Source: Candidatus Zymogenaceae bacterium (lineage in GTDB: Bacteria; Desulfobacterota; Zymogenia; Zymogenales; Zymogenaceae). Taken from it: a DNA stretch of 64,000 bases. The stretch is taken from assembly GCA_016931225.1 (NCBI GenBank), contig JAFGFE010000012.1, forward strand, positions 1 to 64,000, in the 5' to 3' direction. The notes under the pieces are model-generated. The model did not search any database, was not told the DNA's origin, and was given only the letters and a program-made list of their open reading frames with translations. This document shows positions 43,940-53,393 of this stretch, piece by piece. Within the stretch, counting starts at the first letter, position 1, and the number at the start of each line of letters is the position of its first letter. Both the position numbers and the translations under genes were made by a program.

Positions 43940-43968
43940 AATGTATCCCAAATGTGAAGAAAATTCAA
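43940..43968 (-). promoter_or_regulatory. Candidate promoter for the HEAT lipoprotein gene
   Basis: Minus strand: TTGAAT (43968-43963), a 17-base spacer and TACATT (43945-43940), about 44 bases before the ATG, in an AT-rich region. Confidence 0.55.
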
Positions 43969-44069
43969 TAACAACTATAGTAGTTTTTTAAATATTTAAA
44001 GATATAAAGCGGGAGTAAAAAATATTCGCCCCGACATTTTATTTTCATTGCGTAGCAGAGAATTTATCC

Positions 44070-44098
44070 TTGACGGTGGAGCGTAACTCGTATAAAGT
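44070..44098 (+). promoter_or_regulatory. Candidate promoter for the second ATC-hydrolase-like gene
   Basis: TTGACG (44070-44075), a 17-base spacer and TAAAGT (44093-44098); TATAAA at 44091 is an alternative -10 with a short spacer. It is about 77 bases before ATG 44176. Confidence 0.5.
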
Positions 44099-44175
44099 TA
44101 GGCACAACTAACTAAGTGGATAAGAGTATCTTTCTGATAGAGAGTGTTTTGCGAAATCCAGGAGGGAATTGGGAC

Positions 44176-44835
44176 ATGAAAGAAGTAAGAGATACGTTTT
44201 ATTCCAAAAAGAAGATGCTGCGGCTTTTCAACAAGCAGGCTCGTCACTGGCGGAAGGTTCTGCAAGGCCGCTTTAGTGGGGGAGACGTCTCGGATATCAT
44301 CGATCGCGCCGAGAGAGAGTTCCTCTCGATAGCGTCCCGGCTTCCTGATATCGGCGGCAAATCGAATTTTCTTACCTTTCACATTATCGAGTCCGCCGTG
44401 ATATTGGCTTACTATAAGGCACTTAAAGCACGAAATATGAATGTGGAGGAGATCGGGGGCATCACCCATGATGTCATCAGGGAGCGCGTTCTTTCCTACC
44501 CGTCATTCATGCTCAGATTACGGGGCGCATACCTGATGTCCGGGTACTGCCAGAAACGGAGAAAACAGCAGGCGGAGAGATCACAACGGAAGACATACCC
44601 CGGAGACTGGGTCTATCGTTTCGTGGAGGGGGACGGGAAAACATTTCATTACGGGATAGATTACACGGAATGTGGGATATGCACGCTCTATGAGTCTGAA
44701 AACGCCCGGGAGTTTACCCCGTTTCTCTGTGACATCGACTATATAACCTTTGACGCGTTCGGGATAGGTTTGCATCGTGCAAAAACACTGGGAAAGGGCG
44801 ATGATCTGTGCAATTTTCGCTTCATGATGAAATAG
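44176..44835 (+). CDS. L-2-amino-thiazoline-4-carboxylic acid hydrolase-like protein
   Basis: A 219-aa intact member of the PF14196-like family. Named members open the thiazoline ring of ATC to give cysteine, but most members are uncharacterised. The helical N-terminal half includes IIESAVILAYYKALKARNMN. The C-terminal half has the Cys-rich signature YTECGICTLYESENAREFTP, LCDIDYITFDAFGIGLHRAK and TLGKGDDLCNFRFMMK. The frame is open from GTG 44116, but AGGAGGG at 44160-44166 selects ATG 44176. It is a distant relative of the split gene at 40266. Monocistronic. Confidence 0.75.
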   Translation: MKEVRDTFYSKKKMLRLFNKQARHWRKVLQGRFSGGDVSDIIDRAEREFLSIASRLPDIGGKSNFLTFHIIESAVILAYYKALKARNMNVEEIGGITHDVIRERVLSYPSFMLRLRGAYLMSGYCQKRRKQQAERSQRKTYPGDWVYRFVEGDGKTFHYGIDYTECGICTLYESENAREFTPFLCDIDYITFDAFGIGLHRAKTLGKGDDLCNFRFMMK

Positions 44836-45049
44836 CCGGCACATGCGCGATGCTCGGGTGATAGGGTGATGTGAACACGGTTAAAACAGTCGAGGCGATG
44901 CGACGTCGTCCATCGGTGGCGGGGAAGGGGGGAGCGCCGCTTCGGACGTACCGGATGGATCGGGAACCGCAATATTGTATTAAATTGTAGTAAATACTCT
45001 CGGAGCTACGCAAAAAAGTTGTCTGAAAAGACGACACGGGTTTGGAAGG

Positions 45050-45076
45050 GAGAGGCGGTCAGCCTCTCTTTTTTTT
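45050..45076 (+). terminator. Rho-independent terminator
   Basis: Stem GAGAGGC (45050-45056) / GCCTCTC (45062-45068), a 5-nt loop and T8. It is about 215 bases after the ATC-hydrolase-like stop. The gap holds no ORF; a small GTTGTC/GACGAC hairpin (about 45019-45036) precedes it. Confidence 0.85.
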
Positions 45077-45111
45077 ATAAGGGTATGATATTGAAAAGGT
45101 GGACGGGGTGG

Positions 45112-46416
45112 CTATTCTGTGGAGTCTTTTTTGATGCGCAACTCGACCGCCCGGGCGTGGGCACTCAATCCCTCCAGCCGGGCGAAGTCCCGGGAAATCC
45201 TCCCAACGGCGTTGACGCCCTTCTCGCTCATTTCGATGACGCTCATGCGGGTGACGAAGTCATACACCCCCAAAGGCGAGGAAAATCGGGCGGTCCCCCC
45301 GGTGGGGAGCACGTGATTGGGTCCGGCGGCGTAGTCCCCCACCGTCTCCGGGGTGTGGTGCCCCAGAAAGATTGAGCCCGCCGCGGTGATGTGCTTGAGG
45401 AGATCGTCGGGATCTTCGACCATTAGCTCCAGGTGCTCCGGGGCGATGTCGTTGGAGACGGCCGCCGCCTCAATGAGGTCCCCGGCCACGATCAGCGCGC
45501 CGTAGGAGGCGAGGGATTGCCGGGCGATCTTTTCTCTCTCAAGCGCGGCAAGCTGGGACGAGAGTTCCTCGGCCACGCGGTGGGCGAAGGATTCGTCCGT
45601 TGTGATGAGGATCGCCGCCGCCAGGGGGTCGTGCTCCGCCTGGGAAAGGAGGTCCGCCGCCGCCCAGGCAGGGTTCCCGGTGCCGTCTGCGATGATGAGT
45701 ATCTCCGACGGCCCCGCGATCATGTCGATGTTCACTATACCGAAGAGCTGTTTCTTCGCCGTGGCAACAAAGATGTTCCCCGGTCCCACGATGACGTCCG
45801 CCCGGGGGACGGGATCGACTCCGAAGGCCAGGGCCGCCACAGCCTGAGCGCCGCCGATTCTGAACATCCGGTCGACCCCCGCCTCCAGGGCGGCGGCCAT
45901 GACCGCCGGGTTCAGCATGCCGTCGGGTGTGGGGTGGACGGCGACGATTTCCTCGACGCCGGCGATCCGGGCGGGGATGACGTTCATGAGCAGCGTGGAA
46001 GGGTAGGGCGCCCGGCCTCCGGGGACGTACACCCCCGCGCGCTTCACCGGGCGGACGATCTGCCCCAGACGATTGCCCAGAGCGTCTGTGTATTCGAATC
46101 CCTCAAACTTCTGCTTTTCGTGAAAGGACCGGATACGGTCCGCAGCGGCTGAGATGATGTCCCTCGCCTCTTTCGGGAGCGTATCGGCGGATTTTTTCAT
46201 GTCGGCGGGAGCGATCTCCATCGTCTCTGGCGTCAGGAGAACGCCGTCGAATTGCTCGGTGTACCTGATGACCGCGCTAACGCCCGTGGTTCTGACGTCC
46301 TTGATGATGGTCGCCACGCCCGCCTCGATCTCCGGCGGGATCGTCTCCCCCCGGCGGACGATGGCGGCGATCTTCCGGGGAAAATCGGCGTCCGATGTCC
46401 TGATGATCTCAATCAT
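45112..46416 (-). CDS. hisD: Histidinol dehydrogenase
   Basis: A 434-aa zinc enzyme that oxidises histidinol to histidine in two NAD steps, the last step of histidine synthesis. Family segments are YVPGGRAPYPSTLLMNVIPA, GPGNIFVATAKKQLFG (NAD/substrate binding), SQAEHDPLAAAILIT (with catalytic Glu/His near) and PTGGTARFSSPLGVYDF. The open frame extends to 46530 inside murA, but ATG 46416 gives the family N-terminus and overlaps the murA stop by eight bases. hisG, usually between murA and hisD in related clusters, is absent. Confidence 0.95.
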   Translation of the reverse strand: MIEIIRTSDADFPRKIAAIVRRGETIPPEIEAGVATIIKDVRTTGVSAVIRYTEQFDGVLLTPETMEIAPADMKKSADTLPKEARDIISAAADRIRSFHEKQKFEGFEYTDALGNRLGQIVRPVKRAGVYVPGGRAPYPSTLLMNVIPARIAGVEEIVAVHPTPDGMLNPAVMAAALEAGVDRMFRIGGAQAVAALAFGVDPVPRADVIVGPGNIFVATAKKQLFGIVNIDMIAGPSEILIIADGTGNPAWAAADLLSQAEHDPLAAAILITTDESFAHRVAEELSSQLAALEREKIARQSLASYGALIVAGDLIEAAAVSNDIAPEHLELMVEDPDDLLKHITAAGSIFLGHHTPETVGDYAAGPNHVLPTGGTARFSSPLGVYDFVTRMSVIEMSEKGVNAVGRISRDFARLEGLSAHARAVELRIKKDSTE

Positions 46417-47671
46417 CCTGTCTGGTCCGTTCGATGTCCGCGCCCATGGAAGAAAGCTTTTTTTCGATCCGCTCGTATCCCCTGTCGAGGTGATAAATCC
46501 GGTAGACCTCGGTGGTGTTTTCCGCGGCAAGCCCGGCGAGGATCAGGGCCGCGCTGTTTCTGAGGTCGGACGACATCACTTTCGCGCCCGAGAGCTTTTT
46601 CACGCCCCGGATGACCGCCGTGCGCCCGTCGATGGAGATGTCGGCCCCCAGTCGGACGAGCTCGGGAATATGGGCGAAACGCTGTTCAAAGATGTTTTCG
46701 GTGATGATGCTGGTGCCCGACGCCAGGGAGAGAAACGATGTAAACGGCGCCTGGAGATCCGTGGGAAAGCCGGGATAGGGGAGGGTCTGAAAATCCGTAC
46801 TCTGGGGGCGCCTGGGTCCGGAAACCCTCATGCCCTCAGGCGACTCCTTGAGCTTCACCCCGCACTCCTTCAATTTTTCCTCCACCGCCGTCAGGATGCC
46901 GAAGGGGTAGTTATAAATCTGCGCGTCCCCGCCGGTGATCGCCGCGGCGAGGAGAAAGGTGCCCGCCTCGATGCGGTCCGGGATAATGGTGTGATCGATG
47001 GGTGAGAGGGATTCGACACCCTGGATGTGAATGGTCTCATCGCCGGCGCCCTCTATGACCGCCCCCATGTTGGAGAGCGCTCGAGCCAGGTCGATGATCT
47101 CCGGCTCCCGGGCGGCGTTTTCGATCACCGTCTCGCCCTTCGCGGCGGCGGCGGCCATCATGACGTTTTCGGTGGCCCCCACCGTGGGGAAGTCGAAGAC
47201 GACGCGGTTTCCCCTGAGGCGTTTCGCCTCGGCGATGACGATGCCGTGTTCCTCGGTAATGGAGACCCCCAGGGCGGTGAAGCCCTTCAGGTGCTGATCC
47301 ACCGGCCTGACGCCCAGCATGCACCCGCCGGGAAGCGAGACCCGCGCCTGCCGAAACCGGGCGATAAGGGCACCCATGACCAGAAACGACGCCCGCATCT
47401 TTCTGACCAGCTCCCAGGACGCCTCGTGGCTCGTGATGGGCCCGCTGTCCACCGCCAGAGCGTCTGCATCCTCGCGTACATCCGCCCCCAGCGCCTCAAG
47501 CAGGCTTTTTGTGGTGTGAATATCCATCAGGTCCGGGACCGACCGATAAAGAGATGTCCCCGGCGCCATGATCGAGGAGATAATGACCGGTAAAGCGGCG
47601 TTTTTCGAGCCGCTGATGGTGACGCTGCCCGTAAGGGGCGTTCCCCCGCGGATAACCATTTTTTCCAGCAT
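46409..47671 (-). CDS. murA: UDP-N-acetylglucosamine 1-carboxyvinyltransferase
   Basis: First committed enzyme of peptidoglycan synthesis, 420 aa: transfers enolpyruvate from PEP to UDP-GlcNAc. It begins MLEKMVIRGGTPLTGSVTISG with the ISGSKNAALP motif. The active-site loop LPGGCMLGVRPVDQH keeps the Cys (Cys117) that fosfomycin alkylates, so sensitivity is expected; the residues after the Cys (MLGV) differ from the usual AIGA. It sits 13 bases after prmC and overlaps hisD. Confidence 0.96.
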   Translation of the reverse strand: MLEKMVIRGGTPLTGSVTISGSKNAALPVIISSIMAPGTSLYRSVPDLMDIHTTKSLLEALGADVREDADALAVDSGPITSHEASWELVRKMRASFLVMGALIARFRQARVSLPGGCMLGVRPVDQHLKGFTALGVSITEEHGIVIAEAKRLRGNRVVFDFPTVGATENVMMAAAAAKGETVIENAAREPEIIDLARALSNMGAVIEGAGDETIHIQGVESLSPIDHTIIPDRIEAGTFLLAAAITGGDAQIYNYPFGILTAVEEKLKECGVKLKESPEGMRVSGPRRPQSTDFQTLPYPGFPTDLQAPFTSFLSLASGTSIITENIFEQRFAHIPELVRLGADISIDGRTAVIRGVKKLSGAKVMSSDLRNSAALILAGLAAENTTEVYRIYHLDRGYERIEKKLSSMGADIERTRQDD

Positions 47672-47684
47672 ACGGTGTCCCTTT

Positions 47685-48632
47685 CTATACCCGCCGCGCT
47701 ACCACAACCCTGGGGTGACCGGCGTAATCCTGTGTTACGTGGCTTACCTCCATGTGTTCGACCTCATCACAGAGTCGAATCACCGCTTCCTTTTGTGCGG
47801 CGCCGATTTCAATGATGAGACACCCGTTTTCACGCAAATGTTCCGGCGCGCCGGCGACCAGAGGCGCGATAACGCCAAGCCCGTCGGGGCCGCCGGCCAG
47901 GGCGACGCGAGGCTCGTTCTTGACCTCCGGGGGGAGCAGCTCCATTTCGGTATCGGTCAGATAGGGCGGATTGGAGACGATCAGATCGAATGTGTGTCCC
48001 GCGACGGGCTCGTACAGGTCTCCCCGCCTGAGCGTCACCCGTCTGAAGACGTCATGCAATTCACAGTTCTTCCTCGTCACCTTCAGCGCATCCTCCGATA
48101 CGTCGGTTGCGATGATATCACCGGCATCGAGGGATGAGGCGAGGGTGACGGCCACGGCCCCGGACCCGGTCCCGATTTCAAGAATGGAGGGTTCTGTAAG
48201 GTTCTTCATGCGAATATCCATGAGTGATTCGCTTACGAGAAACTCCGTTTCGGGGCGGGGAATGAGCACCGATTCGTTCACGATGAAGTTGAGCGAGTGA
48301 AACTCTTTGATCCCCGTAATGTAGGCGGCCGGGACGCCCGATCCGCGACGGAGGATCGGGGTGACGATGGTTTTATATTCTTTTCCGGTCAGGGGACGAT
48401 CATGGTTGAGGTAGAGATCGAGGCGTCGGTATCCCAGGACATGGGCGATAAGGATTTCCGCATCAAGACGCGGCGACGGGACATTGCAGGAGTGGAGGTG
48501 CTGAGTCGCCCGGATGATCGCCTCTTTGAGGGTTTTGGGCAATCGCCGGGCGTCGGGAGTGTCGTCGCCGTGTGCTTCCATCGATTCGGCGGCGATATCC
48601 GGTTTCTCGGCCGGGAAAGGGGGTGTTGTCAT
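47685..48632 (-). CDS. prmC: Release factor glutamine methyltransferase
   Basis: A 315-aa SAM-dependent enzyme that methylates the Gln of the GGQ motif of peptide release factors. The N-terminal helical domain (about 25-110) is followed by a Rossmann methyltransferase domain with [16 protein letters not shown] (motif I) and the substrate-binding VSNPPYL. The first 20 or so residues are not conserved, so a slightly later start is possible. Its start overlaps the prfA stop by four bases, as expected for a modifier next to its substrate. Confidence 0.95.
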   Translation of the reverse strand: MTTPPFPAEKPDIAAESMEAHGDDTPDARRLPKTLKEAIIRATQHLHSCNVPSPRLDAEILIAHVLGYRRLDLYLNHDRPLTGKEYKTIVTPILRRGSGVPAAYITGIKEFHSLNFIVNESVLIPRPETEFLVSESLMDIRMKNLTEPSILEIGTGSGAVAVTLASSLDAGDIIATDVSEDALKVTRKNCELHDVFRRVTLRRGDLYEPVAGHTFDLIVSNPPYLTDTEMELLPPEVKNEPRVALAGGPDGLGVIAPLVAGAPEHLRENGCLIIEIGAAQKEAVIRLCDEVEHMEVSHVTQDYAGHPRVVVARRV

Positions 48633-49696
48633 GATGCCTGGCTCTTGAGGGCCTCCGCCTGATAATAGGTGGTCAGGGCGTCGATGAGTTCATCGATGTA
48701 ACCGAGGAGTATCGAATCGAGCTTGTGCATGGTCAGGCCGATCCGGTGATCCGTTACCCGTCCCTGGGGGTAATTATATGTCCTGATTCTTTCAGACCGG
48801 TCCCCCGTCCCGACCTGACTTTTTCTCGCCTCGGATATTTCGTTCTGCTGTTTCTGGGTTTCAAGGTCGAGGAGCCTCGCCTTGAGGACCCGGAGCGCCT
48901 TCGTCTTGTTTTTGTGCTGGGACTTTTCATCCTGGCAGGTGACCACCAGTCCCGTAGGGATGTGCGTAATGCGCACGGCGCTGTCCGTGGTGTTGACCGA
49001 TTGGCCGCCGTGACCGGTGGACCGGTAGGTGTCGATGCGTAAATCGTTGGAATCGATATCCACCTCGATATCGTCGGCTTCGGGAAGAATCGCCACGGTG
49101 ACGGTGGAGGTGTGAATGCGCCCCTGGGCCTCGGTTTCCGGCACCCGCTGAACCCGATGTACGCCGCTCTCGTATTTCAGGCGGCTGTAGGCACCGTTCC
49201 CTTGGATGGATGCGATAACCTCCTTGAATCCCCCCACGCCGGTGCTGTTTTCGCTGATGATCTCCACCTTCCACCTGTTGTTCTCGGCGTAGCGGCTGTA
49301 CATGCGGAAGAGGTCGGCGGCGAACAGGGCCGCCTCGTCGCCCCCCGCGCCGCCCCGGATTTCCAGGAATATATTCTTGGTGTCGTTGGGGTCCGTGGGG
49401 AGTAAAAGGAGCTTGAGTTTTTGCTCGCTCGCATCCTTTTCCGATTCAAGGCGTATAAGCTCCTCCTTGGCCATGGCAACGATGTCGTCGTCGTCATCGG
49501 AAAAGAGGGTTTTATTGTCATCGATCTGGCGCGTGATATCCCGATAGCGTCGAAATTCCTCCACGATCGGCTCCAGGTCGGCGTGTTCCTTGGTGAGTGA
49601 TACGTACCGTTCCTGATCGGAAATGGTATCGGGATCGGATATCAGCCGTACCACTTCCTCGTAGCGATGTTCGATATCGTCAAGTTTACTGAACAT
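48629..49696 (-). CDS. prfA: Peptide chain release factor 1
   Basis: A 355-aa class I release factor for UAA and UAG. The peptidyl-hydrolase GGQ motif is in [19 protein letters not shown]. The N-terminal helical domain and [22 protein letters not shown] are typical. The codon-recognition loop is the [16 protein letters not shown] region. C-terminal [15 protein letters not shown] is family-diagnostic. It overlaps the DUF1385 gene by 11 bases and prmC by four. Confidence 0.97.
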   Translation of the reverse strand: MFSKLDDIEHRYEEVVRLISDPDTISDQERYVSLTKEHADLEPIVEEFRRYRDITRQIDDNKTLFSDDDDDIVAMAKEELIRLESEKDASEQKLKLLLLPTDPNDTKNIFLEIRGGAGGDEAALFAADLFRMYSRYAENNRWKVEIISENSTGVGGFKEVIASIQGNGAYSRLKYESGVHRVQRVPETEAQGRIHTSTVTVAILPEADDIEVDIDSNDLRIDTYRSTGHGGQSVNTTDSAVRITHIPTGLVVTCQDEKSQHKNKTKALRVLKARLLDLETQKQQNEISEARKSQVGTGDRSERIRTYNYPQGRVTDHRIGLTMHKLDSILLGYIDELIDALTTYYQAEALKSQAS

Positions 49697-50663
49697 GATC
49701 CGTGCCGTCCGTGCATGATGGGGCCGCCCCGGTGCCGTTTTGTCGTTCTTCCATCAAAAGAGCCGTGCTCAGGGCCGCCAGGGCCACCTCCAGCTGATCG
49801 TCGGAGGGCTCCCGGGTGGTGATGCGCTGGAGCCAGACTCCGGGAAGGGACATGGCCTGAAGCAGCCGGTTGTCCCTTTTCTCACCGGCCAGGCGGATCA
49901 TCTCGTATGAGATGCCGGCGATGGGTATGAGGAGCGGGATCTTGATGAGCACATAAATCAGGTTCTTGACGAGCTTGGAGAGATTCTGAAGCTCGGGCAT
50001 CAGGGGAAAGATCACGGCGAACATCACGATGCTGACCAGGAGCACAATCAGGATGAAAGACGTGCCGCAGCGGGGATGTTTCGTGGTATATTTTCTTGCG
50101 TTGTCCACGGTCAGCTCTTCTCCCGCCTCGTAGGCGAAGATGGATTTGTGCTCGGCGCCGTGGTACATGAATACCCTTCGAATATCCGGCATCAGGGAGA
50201 TGACCATCAAGTAGATGACGAATATCATAACCTTGATGACGCCGTCTATCAGGTGAAACCAGAAGCTCTCGATGCCGATTTCCAGGGGTATGATTCGATC
50301 CATGTACGCGGTTGCGAGATGGGGAAGCACCACGAACAGAAACACGCCGAAGGCTAAAGAAAAGACGATGGTCAGCGCCATCATCCACGGTGATATGTCC
50401 CCATCGCCGTCCTCTTCCTCTGCGGCCTCGTTGGCGGAGTACGTCAGGGCCGTCATGCCGTGTACCAGGGATTCAAAGAGAATCACCACACCGCGAAACA
50501 GCGGTTTTTTGAGTACCGGGAAGGTCTCGGCGATGGAATTGACCGGATCTTCCTTGACCTTGATGCTTCCGTCGGACTTGCGCACCGCAACCGTCAGACT
50601 CTTCGGGGCGCGCATCATCACGCCCTCGATCACCGCCTGACCGCCCACTCTGATTTTATCCAT
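49686..50663 (-). CDS. DUF1385 (YqhQ-like) membrane protein
   Basis: A 325-aa protein of the DUF1385 family, commonly encoded between rpmE and prfA. It begins [24 protein letters not shown], the family signature. Several hydrophobic segments (about 95-120, 140-165, 205-260) indicate a polytopic membrane protein. [22 protein letters not shown] is another conserved motif. Function is unknown. It begins six bases after the rpmE stop. Confidence 0.92.
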   Translation of the reverse strand: MDKIRVGGQAVIEGVMMRAPKSLTVAVRKSDGSIKVKEDPVNSIAETFPVLKKPLFRGVVILFESLVHGMTALTYSANEAAEEEDGDGDISPWMMALTIVFSLAFGVFLFVVLPHLATAYMDRIIPLEIGIESFWFHLIDGVIKVMIFVIYLMVISLMPDIRRVFMYHGAEHKSIFAYEAGEELTVDNARKYTTKHPRCGTSFILIVLLVSIVMFAVIFPLMPELQNLSKLVKNLIYVLIKIPLLIPIAGISYEMIRLAGEKRDNRLLQAMSLPGVWLQRITTREPSDDQLEVALAALSTALLMEERQNGTGAAPSCTDGTDHVQ

Positions 50664-50669
50664 AGGTGG

Positions 50670-50888
50670 TTACTGCTTTTTCTGGGTCTGTACGTTTGCG
50701 TATTTCTTTCGGAATTTTTCAACGCGTCCCGCCGTGTCGACCATCTTCTGCTTTCCGGTGAAGAAGGGGTGGCACTGGGAGCAGATTTCCACATGGATCT
50801 TCGGCTTGGTGGACCTGGTCTTGATCTCGCTGCCGCAGGCACACGTGATGACCGCGTCGGTATATTCGGGATGGATGTCCTTTTTCAT
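50670..50888 (-). CDS. rpmE: 50S ribosomal protein L31
   Basis: A 72-aa ribosomal protein of the zinc-binding (C+) type. It starts [19 protein letters not shown] and has zinc Cys in CACGSEI and [12 protein letters not shown]. This form is often replaced by a Cys-free paralogue under zinc limitation; none is seen here. It lies 100 bases after rho with a terminator between them. Confidence 0.97.
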   Translation of the reverse strand: MKKDIHPEYTDAVITCACGSEIKTRSTKPKIHVEICSQCHPFFTGKQKMVDTAGRVEKFRKKYANVQTQKKQ

Positions 50889-50934
50889 GGTCTGTTCGCT
50901 CCGTTGGATTGAGTTTGCCGTTGTATCGCCTACG

Positions 50935-50959
50935 AAAAACCCCCTGTTTTCATCGGGGG
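50935..50959 (-). terminator. Terminator or attenuator between rho and rpmE
   Basis: Minus strand: CCCCC (50959-50955), a 10-nt loop and GGGGG (50944-50940), followed by T5. It may set rho apart from the downstream translation genes. Confidence 0.65.
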
Positions 50960-50988
50960 CGTAACGCAGTTATCTCTATATTATAACT

Positions 50989-52284
50989 CTATTGATTCAT
51001 ATTTGCCAGAAAATCCGCATTAGATTCCGCGCCCTGGATTTTATCGAGGATAAACTCCATGGAGTCGATGGGGCTCAGCGGAGACAGGAGCTTTCTGAGT
51101 ATCCACATGCGGTTGAGGGTCGCCTGGTCCATCAGGAGTTCCTCTTTCCTGGTGCCGGATCGGTTGATATCCATGGCCGGGAAGACCCGCTTGTCGGCGA
51201 GCTTTCTGTCGAGGTGGATTTCCATGTTGCCGGTACCCTTGAATTCCTCGAAGATGACCTCGTCCATGCGGCTGCCGGTGTCGATGAGAGCGGTTGCCAT
51301 GATGGTCAGGCTTCCGCCGAACTCGATGTTCCGGGCTGCGCCGAAGAACCGCTTGGGTTTGTGCAGGGCGTTGGAATCGACGCCGCCGGAGAGGATCTTG
51401 CCGCTGGGGGGCACCACGGTGTTGTACGCCCTGGCGAGCCGGGTGATGGAATCCAGGAGGATCACCACATCCCGCTTATACTCCACCAGGCGTTTGGCCT
51501 TTTCGATGACCATCTCGGCCACCTGGACGTGCCGGGACGCCGGTTCGTCGAACGTGGAGCTGACCACCTCACCCTTGACGGATCGCTCCATGTCTGTGAC
51601 CTCTTCCGGGCGCTCATCGATGAGGAGCACGATGAGGATGATGTCCGGATGGTTCGTGGTGATGGAGTTCGCCATCTCCTGAAGCAGCATGGTTTTCCCG
51701 GTCCGGGGCGGGGAGACGATCAGGCCCCGCTGTCCCTTGCCGATCGGGGTGAAGATATCCATGATGCGCGTCGAGTACCGGTTCTTTTCGTATTCCAGGT
51801 TGATTCGCTCTTCCGGGTAAAGGGGAGTGAGGTTGTCGAACATAATCCTGTCCCGGGAGTGATCCGGGGATTCAGCATTGACCTGTTCCACCTTTAAGAG
51901 GGCGAAGTAACGTTCAGATTCCTTGGGAGACCTGATCTGTCCCGAGATGGTATCGCCGGTGCGCAGGGAGAAGCGGCGAATCTGCGACGGCGATACGTAG
52001 ATGTCGTCCGGGCCGGGCAGATAGTTATAGTCCGGCGCCCGGAGAAATCCGAAACCGTCCGGGAGGGTCTCCAGGACGCCCTCGGCATACACCACGCCGT
52101 TCTGCTCCGAGTGAGCCTGCAGGAGGCTGAAGATCAGTTCCTGGCGGGTCATACCGCTGGCGCCCTCGATCTCCAGCTCCTTGGCCATTGTGTGCAGGCC
52201 GCTGATGTCCTTTTTCTTCAGGTCGACCAGATTTATGATGTCGCTCTGTTCAGTTTCTACAGTAGTGGTGTCGGTTCCGTCCAT
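50989..52284 (-). CDS. rho: Transcription termination factor Rho
   Basis: Hexameric RNA helicase that ends untranslated transcripts; 431 aa. A helical SAP-like N-terminal domain (about 15-65) is followed by the cold-shock RNA-binding domain ([21 protein letters not shown]). The RecA-like motor has Walker [13 protein letters not shown], Walker [12 protein letters not shown] and the [15 protein letters not shown]-loop region. ATG 52284 follows AGAAGG; the longer frame to 52338 is unlikely. It heads the minus-strand cluster and lies behind a leader of about 330 nt. Confidence 0.97.
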   Translation of the reverse strand: MDGTDTTTVETEQSDIINLVDLKKKDISGLHTMAKELEIEGASGMTRQELIFSLLQAHSEQNGVVYAEGVLETLPDGFGFLRAPDYNYLPGPDDIYVSPSQIRRFSLRTGDTISGQIRSPKESERYFALLKVEQVNAESPDHSRDRIMFDNLTPLYPEERINLEYEKNRYSTRIMDIFTPIGKGQRGLIVSPPRTGKTMLLQEMANSITTNHPDIILIVLLIDERPEEVTDMERSVKGEVVSSTFDEPASRHVQVAEMVIEKAKRLVEYKRDVVILLDSITRLARAYNTVVPPSGKILSGGVDSNALHKPKRFFGAARNIEFGGSLTIMATALIDTGSRMDEVIFEEFKGTGNMEIHLDRKLADKRVFPAMDINRSGTRKEELLMDQATLNRMWILRKLLSPLSPIDSMEFILDKIQGAESNADFLANMNQ

Positions 52285-52618
52285 GAAAAACCTTCTCGAT
52301 TTGTGTTGGTACGCCGAGGCGCCGCGCGTGCGGTACATCGGAATCAGGGTGTTCCGTCGGCGTGTATTTTAATCTCGATCCGTGGATGGGGATTTCGGAT
52401 TCGGCGCCGACATGGCAATTTATATGTTATTTAGTATAATGGCACACAAGGTATAAGTAGGAATGATGTTGCAGGTCCTTTTAACGTAACGTGGGTGAGA
52501 GTATAGGATTTATCGGGAGTTTTATCGTTATATACACACAACTATATGAAAACTGAAAAGCATACTGGGTACGGGCGGCTGTTCCGAAACCGCTTTTGAG
52601 GTGTGTTCCTCAAGAGGT
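52285..52618 (-). promoter_or_regulatory. Long 5' leader of rho
   Basis: About 334 nt between the predicted transcription start (near 52618) and the rho ATG, with no convincing ORF. Near its 5' end are small inverted repeats (TTGAGG/CCTCAA at 52596-52613; GCGG/CCGC at 52575-52593), and an AT-rich tract follows (52412-52460). rho leaders are known sites of autogenous attenuation; that function here is inference. Confidence 0.55.
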
Positions 52619-52624
52619 GTATGC

Positions 52625-52653
52625 ACTATAATGTATTTTCCGTATCCTGTCAA
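52625..52653 (-). promoter_or_regulatory. Sigma-70 promoter of rho
   Basis: Minus strand: TTGACA (52653-52648), a 17-base spacer and TATAGT (52630-52625). It is immediately after the stop of the secreted-protein gene. Confidence 0.75.
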
Positions 52654-52674
52654 GCATTTTTCATCATCGTCGAA

Positions 52675-53109
52675 TTACATTTCATTGGCGGGGGGGGTGG
52701 CATCGTCGTCGGCGTCCTCTTCAGGTAACGTTGTCGGCTCGATGGTCACCTCCCAGCACCCGCTGCCCCACTTTGAATAGATGGTTATATAATATATTCC
52801 CGGTCCGGCGAGGGTGAGCAGGTCCCCGTCCGCCAGGGGCTGGTCGATCAAAAGTTCCTCCGGCTCGTCTCCATACCCCTTGACCCGGAAATCGACGATG
52901 CCCTGGGGCCAGTCGAAATCGAGGGCGACGGCTTCGGTATCTACGAACACTTCGAACGTCGCGGAGGCGCCGCCGCCCCACAGATAGCCGGAGTGACCGC
53001 ATCCGTTTTCCTGAGAGAGAGCGGGCATTCCTGCGAGGGAGAGCACAAGCGCACAGAACAGGATCGCCAGGGCCTGTCCGACAGGGTCGCCGAAACGGTA
53101 TCGATTCAT
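52675..53109 (-). CDS. Small secreted protein of unknown function
   Basis: A 144-aa protein I do not recognise. Signal peptide (about residues 1-32; ALSQ before the likely cleavage), then about 90 residues rich in aromatic, Gly and Asp residues predicted as beta strands (ATFEVFVDTEAVALDFDWPQ, GPGIYYITIYSKWGSGCWEV). One Cys near the mature N-terminus (CGHSGY) and one in GSGCWEV could form a disulfide. It ends in an acidic tail (EEDADDD). ATG 53109 follows GAGG. It has its own promoter and lies between rho and yceD. Confidence 0.7.
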   Translation of the reverse strand: MNRYRFGDPVGQALAILFCALVLSLAGMPALSQENGCGHSGYLWGGGASATFEVFVDTEAVALDFDWPQGIVDFRVKGYGDEPEELLIDQPLADGDLLTLAGPGIYYITIYSKWGSGCWEVTIEPTTLPEEDADDDATPPANEM

Positions 53110-53166
53110 TTTCGCCTCAAAAAAAGGATACAACGGATGTGAAATAATGCTTGATTCAACCAAATA

Positions 53167-53195
53167 ATTATGAGAAAATTATTCATTTAAGTCAA
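53167..53195 (-). promoter_or_regulatory. Sigma-70 promoter of the small secreted protein gene
   Basis: Minus strand: TTGACT (53195-53190), a 17-base spacer and CATAAT (53172-53167), about 58 bases before the ATG at 53109. Confidence 0.65.
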
Positions 53196-53227
53196 GGAGT
53201 TTCCGCACTTTTCCTCATGCAATTTTC

Positions 53228-53256
53228 TTGACATCGAAAAGGGCATTGGGTATAAA
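53228..53256 (+). promoter_or_regulatory. Sigma-70 promoter of the yceD-rpmF-fab-rib operon
   Basis: TTGACA (53228-53233), a 17-base spacer and TATAAA (53251-53256); near-perfect. The leader to the yceD ATG is about 130 nt. Confidence 0.85.
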
Positions 53257-53393
53257 CGAATCAAGACAGACACCGGGATCGGGGACATGTCTGATTTCAC
53301 GGGGGGGGGCGGATATGAGGGGAAGGATAAACGCAGCGTGTATTGTGACGCAGGTGCGGTATTACATTAAACCGCGCGGGATGTGGGGTCGGA

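Noticed and set aside
44739-45037. Two minus-strand frames after the ATC-hydrolase-like gene
   Set aside because: No ribosome-binding site and no coding character; one overlaps the 3' end of a real gene.
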